A stretch of 64,000 nt of DNA from Pseudomonas fluorescens (GTDB lineage Bacteria; Pseudomonadota; Gammaproteobacteria; Pseudomonadales; Pseudomonadaceae), in NCBI RefSeq assembly GCF_902498065.1, contig NZ_CABVIR010000010.1, positions 1-64,000 of the forward strand, in the 5' to 3' direction. A program made the position numbers and the translations under genes. Position 1 is the stretch's first letter, and each line of letters begins with the position of its first letter. A model generated the notes under the pieces. It searched no databases, was not told the DNA's origin, and worked only from the letters and a program-made list of their open reading frames with translations. Shown here piece by piece: positions 59,702-64,000 of this stretch.

Positions 59702-61945
59702 ATGGTACAGGTGAGAGCACACCAGCCGATCAACACCGACGGCAGTATCAATCTCGAGGCTTGGCTCGATCATGCGGTCAGTGTCGATCTGGCACTGGAT
59801 CGCGAAGCCTTGAAGGACGCGTGCGAGTTCGCTCGCACCTCCGAACAACAAGCCAATGCGGCGAAAAACCTGTGGTCCGAAGGGACTTCGAGTTTCCGCA
59901 CCGGCCTTGAGATCGCCGAGATTCTCGCCGACCTCAAACTCGATCAGGATTCGCTGGTTGCAGCGGTCCTGTACCGTGGCGTGCGCGAAGGTCAGATCGA
60001 ACTGCCGGCGGTCAGCCAGCGCTTCGGTCCGGTGGTCGCCAAACTCATCGACGGCGTTTTGCGCATGGCGGCGATCAGCGCCAGCCTGAGCCCCCGTCAA
60101 TCCTTGGTGCTGGGCACGCAAGGCCAGGTGGAAAACCTGCGCAAAATGCTCGTGGCGATGGTCGACGACGTGCGCGTCGCGCTGATCAAACTGGCCGAGC
60201 GCACCTGCGCGATCCGTGCGGTGAAAACCGCAGACGACGAGAAGCGCAACCGCGTCGCTCGGGAAGTCTTCGACATCTACGCGCCGCTCGCCCACCGTCT
60301 CGGTATCGGTCACATCAAGTGGGAACTGGAGGATTTGTCCTTCCGTTACCTCGAGCCCGATCAATACAAACAGATCGCCAAGTTGCTGCACGAGCGGCGT
60401 CTGGATCGTGAGCGCTTCATCGCCGATGTGATGAACCAGCTGAAAGTCGAATTGCAGGCCACCGGCGTCGAGGCCGACATCAGCGGCCGGGCCAAACACA
60501 TCTATTCGATCTGGCGCAAAATGCAACGCAAGGGTCTGGAGTTCAGCCAGATCTACGACGTGCGTGCCGTTCGCGTGCTGGTGCCGGAAATGCGCGACTG
60601 CTACACCGCGCTCGGCATCGTCCACACCTTGTGGCGGCACATCCCGAAAGAATTCGACGACTACATCGCCAACCCGAAAGAGAACGGCTACCGCTCGCTG
60701 CACACCGCGGTGATCGGCCCCGAGGGCAAGGTGCTGGAAGTGCAGATCCGCACCCACGCCATGCACGAAGAAGCCGAACTGGGGGTTTGCGCGCACTGGC
60801 GCTACAAGGGCACCGACGTCAAATCCGGCTCCAACCATTACGAAGAGAAAATCTCCTGGCTGCGTCAGGTGCTCGAATGGCACGAAGAGTTGGGCGACAT
60901 CGGCGGTCTGGCGGAACAGCTGCGGGTCGATATCGAACCGGACCGGGTGTACATCTTCACCCCGGACGGTCACGCCATCGACTTGCCGAAAGGCGCGACG
61001 CCGCTGGACTTCGCCTACCGTGTGCACACCGAGATCGGTCACAACTGCCGTGGCGCGAAGATCAACGGGCGCATCGTACCGCTCAACTACAGCCTGCAAA
61101 CCGGTGAACAGGTCGAGATCATCACCAGCAAGCACGGCACTCCGAGCCGCGACTGGCTGAACCCGAACCTGGGTTACATCACCACGTCCCGGGCGCGGGC
61201 GAAGATCGTTCACTGGTTCAAATTGCAGGCGCGCGATCAGAACGTCGCGGCCGGTAAAACCCTGCTGGAACGCGAACTCAGCCGCCTTGGCTTGCCAGCG
61301 GTGGATTTCGACAAGCTGGCCGACAAGGCCAACATGAAAACCGCCGAGGACATGTACGCCGCATTGGGCGCCGGCGATTTACGTTTGGCGCAACTGGTGA
61401 ACCTGGCGCAACAACTGGTCGAGCCGGAACGCGGCAACGAGCAGCTGGAACTGATTCCGCGCAAGGCCACCGGCTACAAACCGGGCAAGCGCGGCGACAT
61501 TCAGATCCAGGGCGTCGGCAACCTGATGACGCAAATGGCGGGTTGCTGCCAGCCATTGCCCGGCGATGCAATCGTCGGTTACATCACCCAGGGGCGCGGT
61601 GTGAGCATTCACCGCCAGGATTGTGCCTCGGTGTTGCAACTGGGCGGGCGCGAGCCGGAGCGGATCATTCAGGTCAGCTGGGGCCCGGTGCCGGTGCTCA
61701 CCTATCCGGTTGACATCATCATCCGCGCCTACGACCGTTCCGGTTTGCTGCGTGACGTCTCGCAAGTGCTGCTCAACGAGCGGATCAACGTGCTGGCGGT
61801 CAACACTCGTTCGAACAAAGAGGACAACACCGCGTTGATGTCCCTGACCATCGAGATTCCGGGACTGGATGCGCTTGGGCGGTTGCTGGGGCGGATTTCC
61901 CAGTTGCCGAACATCATCGAAACCCGGCGTAACCGTACCCCTTGA
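59702..61945 (+). CDS. relA: (p)ppGpp synthetase I, RelA
   Basis: 747 aa. The HD region (about 45-160) lacks the His-Asp motif (AAVLYRGVREGQIELP), so hydrolase activity is lost. The synthetase domain at about 190-370 has the monofunctional-RelA EFDD motif (PKEFDDYIANPKENGYRSLH). Then TGS (RVYIFTPDGHAIDLPKGATP) and a C-terminal zinc-finger/ACT region (GCCQPLPGDAIVGYITQGRG; then DRSGLLRDVSQVL). It makes ppGpp on stalled ribosomes. AAGGTAAG precedes ATG 59702. Confidence 0.95.
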   Translation: MVQVRAHQPINTDGSINLEAWLDHAVSVDLALDREALKDACEFARTSEQQANAAKNLWSEGTSSFRTGLEIAEILADLKLDQDSLVAAVLYRGVREGQIELPAVSQRFGPVVAKLIDGVLRMAAISASLSPRQSLVLGTQGQVENLRKMLVAMVDDVRVALIKLAERTCAIRAVKTADDEKRNRVAREVFDIYAPLAHRLGIGHIKWELEDLSFRYLEPDQYKQIAKLLHERRLDRERFIADVMNQLKVELQATGVEADISGRAKHIYSIWRKMQRKGLEFSQIYDVRAVRVLVPEMRDCYTALGIVHTLWRHIPKEFDDYIANPKENGYRSLHTAVIGPEGKVLEVQIRTHAMHEEAELGVCAHWRYKGTDVKSGSNHYEEKISWLRQVLEWHEELGDIGGLAEQLRVDIEPDRVYIFTPDGHAIDLPKGATPLDFAYRVHTEIGHNCRGAKINGRIVPLNYSLQTGEQVEIITSKHGTPSRDWLNPNLGYITTSRARAKIVHWFKLQARDQNVAAGKTLLERELSRLGLPAVDFDKLADKANMKTAEDMYAALGAGDLRLAQLVNLAQQLVEPERGNEQLELIPRKATGYKPGKRGDIQIQGVGNLMTQMAGCCQPLPGDAIVGYITQGRGVSIHRQDCASVLQLGGREPERIIQVSWGPVPVLTYPVDIIIRAYDRSGLLRDVSQVLLNERINVLAVNTRSNKEDNTALMSLTIEIPGLDALGRLLGRISQLPNIIETRRNRTP

Positions 61946-61955
61946 AGATGCCCCC

Positions 61956-62044
61956 GTGTGGGAGCAGGCCTGCCAGCGATGCAGGCACCTCGGTCTTTCA
62001 GTAGAGTCGAGGTGATGCCATCGCTGGCAGGCCAGCTCCCACAG
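61956..62044. repeat. REP pair (inverted)
   Basis: TGTGGGAGCAGGCCTGCCAG...CGATG faces GCCATCGCTGGCAGGCCAGC...CACAG, in the relA-mazG gap. Confidence 0.85.
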
Positions 62045-62063
62045 GTTTTGTGGTGAGAGATAA

Positions 62064-62900
62064 ATGATGTACGGCCTTGAAGACTTGCTGCACCTGATGA
62101 ACCGACTGCGCGATCCGCAGTTCGGCTGCCCGTGGGACATCAAGCAAACCTACGCGACCATCGTCCCGCACACCCTTGAGGAAGCCTACGAAGTCGCCGA
62201 CGCCATCGAGCGCGGAGACTTCGATCACTTGCAGGGTGAATTGGGCGATCTGCTGTTCCAGGTGGTTTATTACAGCCAACTGGCCCGGGAAGAAGGGCGC
62301 TTTGAATTCGCTGGTGTCATCGACAGCATCACCCGCAAGCTGATCCGTCGTCATCCCCATGTCTTCCCTACCGGTGATCTGTACGCGCCGCAGGATGTTC
62401 CGCGTTTGAGCGAAGAACAGGTCAAACAGCGCTGGGAAGAGATCAAGGCTGAGGAGCGCGCCGAGAAATCTGCGGCGCCGCAACAACTGTCCTTGCTTGA
62501 TGACGTGCCCGCCGCGTTGCCGGCATTATCCCGTTCGGCGAAGTTGCAGAAGCGCGCAGGGCAGGTTGGTTTCGACTGGCCGGACGCCTTGCCAGTGCTG
62601 GACAAGGTCCGCGAAGAGCTCGATGAAGTGCTCGAAGCCATGGCCGATAACGATTCGGCAGCGATTGCCGATGAAGTCGGTGACCTGCTGTTTTCCGTGG
62701 TCAATCTGGCGCGTCATTTAAAGGTCGATCCGGAAACCGCACTGCGTGGCGCCAACAGCAAATTCGAAAGACGCTTCCGTTTTATCGAACAGGCATTGCG
62801 CGACACCCACCGTCCCATAGAAGATTGCACCCTCGAAGAGTTGGACGCCTTGTGGGGCGAAGCCAAACGTCAGGAAAAGAATTTGCCCAGCTGCGGTTGA
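62064..62900 (+). CDS. mazG: nucleoside triphosphate pyrophosphohydrolase MazG
   Basis: 278 aa (ATG 62064 or the next ATG 62067). Two tandem MazG domains: the first with LRDPQFGCPWDIKQTYATIV and then LEEAYEVADAIE (metal-binding EExxE with downstream Asp) near 30-60, the second with VREELDEVLEAMADND and DEVGDLLFSVVNLARHLKVD near 190-225. It hydrolyses NTPs to NMPs and modulates stress survival. The order relA-mazG is conserved in gamma-proteobacteria. Confidence 0.94.
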   Translation: MMYGLEDLLHLMNRLRDPQFGCPWDIKQTYATIVPHTLEEAYEVADAIERGDFDHLQGELGDLLFQVVYYSQLAREEGRFEFAGVIDSITRKLIRRHPHVFPTGDLYAPQDVPRLSEEQVKQRWEEIKAEERAEKSAAPQQLSLLDDVPAALPALSRSAKLQKRAGQVGFDWPDALPVLDKVREELDEVLEAMADNDSAAIADEVGDLLFSVVNLARHLKVDPETALRGANSKFERRFRFIEQALRDTHRPIEDCTLEELDALWGEAKRQEKNLPSCG

Positions 62901-62928
62901 GCAGTGGCCTAAGTGAGAAATAAGCACC

Positions 62929-63471
62929 ATGAGCATTTCCCTTCGCGACCAGTTGCTCAAAGCAGGGCTGGTCAACCAAAAGCAGGCCAAACAGGTCGGC
63001 AAAGAGAAACAGAAACAGCAGCGTCTGGTCCATAAAGGCCAGATCGAACAGGACGATACCCAGCAGCGTCTGGCGCAGGAAGCACTGGCCGAGAAGGTCA
63101 AACGCGACCAGGAGCTGAACCGTCAGCAACAAGAGAAGGCGGAGGCCAAGGCCCGCGCCGCGCAGGTCAAGCAATTGATCGAAGTCTCGCGCCTGCCGAA
63201 GCTGACCACCGAGGACTACTACAACTTCGTCGACGACAAGAAGGTCAAGCGCTTGTCCGTCAATACGCTGATGCGCAACAAGCTCAGCAACGGCTCGCTG
63301 GCGATCGTGCACCATGCCGGCGGTTATGAAGTGATCCCCCGTGAGGCGGCCCTGAAGATCCAGGAGCGCGATCCGCAGCGCATCGTGCAGCTGAACGTGC
63401 AAACCGAAGAAGCGGCGGCTGAAGACGATCCGTATGCGGCCTATCAGATTCCTGACGATCTGATGTGGTAA
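62929..63471 (+). CDS. DUF2058 (YaiL-type) protein
   Basis: 180 aa. A charged N-terminal coiled coil rich in Lys/Gln (SISLRDQLLKAGLVNQKQAK; EALAEKVKRDQELNRQQQEK) precedes a compact C-terminal domain (VDDKKVKRLSVNTLMRNKLS, then SLAIVHHAGGYEVIPREAAL). This matches DUF2058/YaiL nucleoprotein-like proteins. AAGCACC/GTGAGAAAT lies before ATG 62929. Function unknown, perhaps RNA or ribosome linked. Confidence 0.88.
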   Translation: MSISLRDQLLKAGLVNQKQAKQVGKEKQKQQRLVHKGQIEQDDTQQRLAQEALAEKVKRDQELNRQQQEKAEAKARAAQVKQLIEVSRLPKLTTEDYYNFVDDKKVKRLSVNTLMRNKLSNGSLAIVHHAGGYEVIPREAALKIQERDPQRIVQLNVQTEEAAAEDDPYAAYQIPDDLMW

Positions 63472-63492
63472 GCAGTTAACGGCTGCTACAAC

Positions 63493-63521
63493 GAAAAACC
63501 CCGCTCATGGCGGGGTTTTTC
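63493..63521. terminator. bidirectional intrinsic terminator
   Basis: AAAAACCCCGC-TCATG-GCGGGGTTTTT between two convergent genes. Confidence 0.9.
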
Positions 63522-63541
63522 GTTTTCAATGCTGTCATTGC

Positions 63542-63730
63542 TTATGCGGATTGGAGCGCTCGTTGCTGCTCCAGTTTTTCCAGTTCGGCCTTGTAGCTGT
63601 GGGCGTCGGTCTCTGAGTGGAACATCCCCACCAGCATGTCTTGTTGGTGCACGTCCCAGATTCGGATACCGGCGGCTACGCCTTCGTGGGACTTATGTGA
63701 ATCGTCGCGTTCAGTTACTTTTACAGTCAT
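63542..63730 (-). CDS. small conserved hypothetical protein (62 aa)
   Basis: 62 aa from ATG 63730 (AGATTGGAGC upstream). Reads MTVKVTERDDSHKSHEGVAA followed by GIRIWDVHQQDMLVGMFHSE and a helical Lys/Glu/Gln tail. No signal or membrane segment. The beta-strand plus helix pattern looks like a real small fold (DUF2188-like in size), but I cannot name it. Terminator position on its 3' side supports a gene. Confidence 0.6.
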   Translation of the reverse strand: MTVKVTERDDSHKSHEGVAAGIRIWDVHQQDMLVGMFHSETDAHSYKAELEKLEQQRALQSA

Positions 63731-63939
63731 CGGCTAGCTCCAATCTCTGTTATCTGCAGCAAGGCGTGTGCAGGCCTTTGTTATATGTTTGGTTAGCCTG
63801 CTAAGTAAACGACAGAGTTTGCCAACGGTTTTTTGCAAAAATGGAGAAAGTCCTGCAGGCCGCGGAATACGCGGCATTCGGTCGCAGGGTGCTTAGTTTC
63901 ATGACAAAAGCTTCATGTTCGCGATGGCTCGAACACCGC
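63731..63939. other. intergenic, nothing recognised
   Basis: Upstream of the 63730 gene; ordinary composition, no supported ORF. Confidence 0.4.
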
Positions 63940-63979
63940 AAAACCTGTGGGAGCTGGCAAGCCAGCTCCCACAGGTTTT
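63940..63979. repeat. 40-bp perfect REP palindrome
   Basis: AAAACCTGTGGGAGCTGGCA (63940-63959) is exactly repeated in reverse complement up to 63979. A single symmetric REP hairpin with no spacer. Confidence 0.85.
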
Positions 63980-64000
63980 GTGCATTGTCTGACCATTTGT

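Noticed and set aside
59639..61213. A 524-codon minus-strand frame opposite relA
   Set aside because: Antisense shadow of relA with no recognisable domain or ribosome-binding site.
1..64000. CRISPR arrays, tRNA or rRNA genes, toxin-antitoxin or phage-defence genes
   Set aside because: No regular spaced repeats, cloverleaf ends or known family signatures were seen; the only repeats are REPs, IS ends and operator-scale motifs.

Overview
The window is a chromosomal segment of a Pseudomonas, most likely from the P. fluorescens group. This rests on recognisable Pseudomonas proteins (GbdR, Aer, FlgZ/FlgN/FlgM, GacS, PirRS, PcpS, DctA), on high-GC coding with wobble G/C, on Pseudomonas-type intergenic REP repeats (TGTGGGAGC...GCTCCCACA), and on gene order shared, as far as I recall it, with P. 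aeruginosa PAO1 (nrdA and a two-component pair; phoPQ-AraC regulator-dctA; arsC-wrbA; ldhA-gacS-pirRS-...-cysM-rlmD-relA-mazG).

Layout. (1) 1-1306: the tail of pntB and a convergent AraC/GlxA-type regulator that I read as GbdR. (2) 1.3-13 kb: an accessory region. It holds insertion-sequence relics (an IS21-like deletion derivative, a 155-bp element with 15-bp ends, a transposase fragment, a frameshifted integrase fragment), a truncated HxlR regulator, and three small redox/detoxification modules: HxlR + Old Yellow Enzyme; LysR + SDR + GST; TetR + Old Yellow Enzyme-SDR-hydrolase-quinone oxidoreductase-small ORF. (3) 13-20.3 kb: the Aer aerotaxis receptor with a FliA-type promoter, an unusual TPR-tailed response regulator with a soluble histidine kinase, a gamma-glutamylpolyamine synthetase-like enzyme and an MFS transporter. 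(4) 20.3-28.2 kb: a flagellar/chemotaxis block (flgZ, flgN, flgM, flgA on the minus strand; cheV, cheR, flgBCDE on the plus strand) with visible FliA and RpoN promoters. (5) 28.4-34.4 kb: nrdA with a tandem NrdR-box pair and a DnaA box, then a divergent RstAB-like two-component pair. (6) 34.4-41.5 kb: pcpS, a periplasmic dienelactone-hydrolase-like protein, a PhoP-box-controlled small exported protein with phoPQ, an AraC regulator, and dctA under an RpoN promoter. (7) 41.6-50.5 kb: housekeeping and conserved genes (CaiB-like CoA transferase, SprT, YIP1, ttcA, Tag-like glycosylase, DUF2069, wrbA, arsC, a TlpA-like lipoprotein, META lipoprotein, zinc-ribbon proteins, ldhA). (8) 50.6-63.7 kb: gacS, pirRS, a low-GC two-gene insert where P. 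aeruginosa carries pirA, then cysM-rlmD-relA-mazG-DUF2058 and a small conserved protein.

The best candidates for something undescribed are these: the low-GC pair at 56.0-57.0 kb replacing pirA; the exported 101-aa protein under a four-fold, 11-bp-periodic PhoP box; the TPR response regulator/soluble kinase pair beside aer; and the tandem 14-bp dyads upstream of the dctA RpoN promoter. I saw no CRISPR array, rRNA, tRNA, complete prophage or recognisable toxin-antitoxin or defence system. No computation was run; all calls are by reading the sequence.
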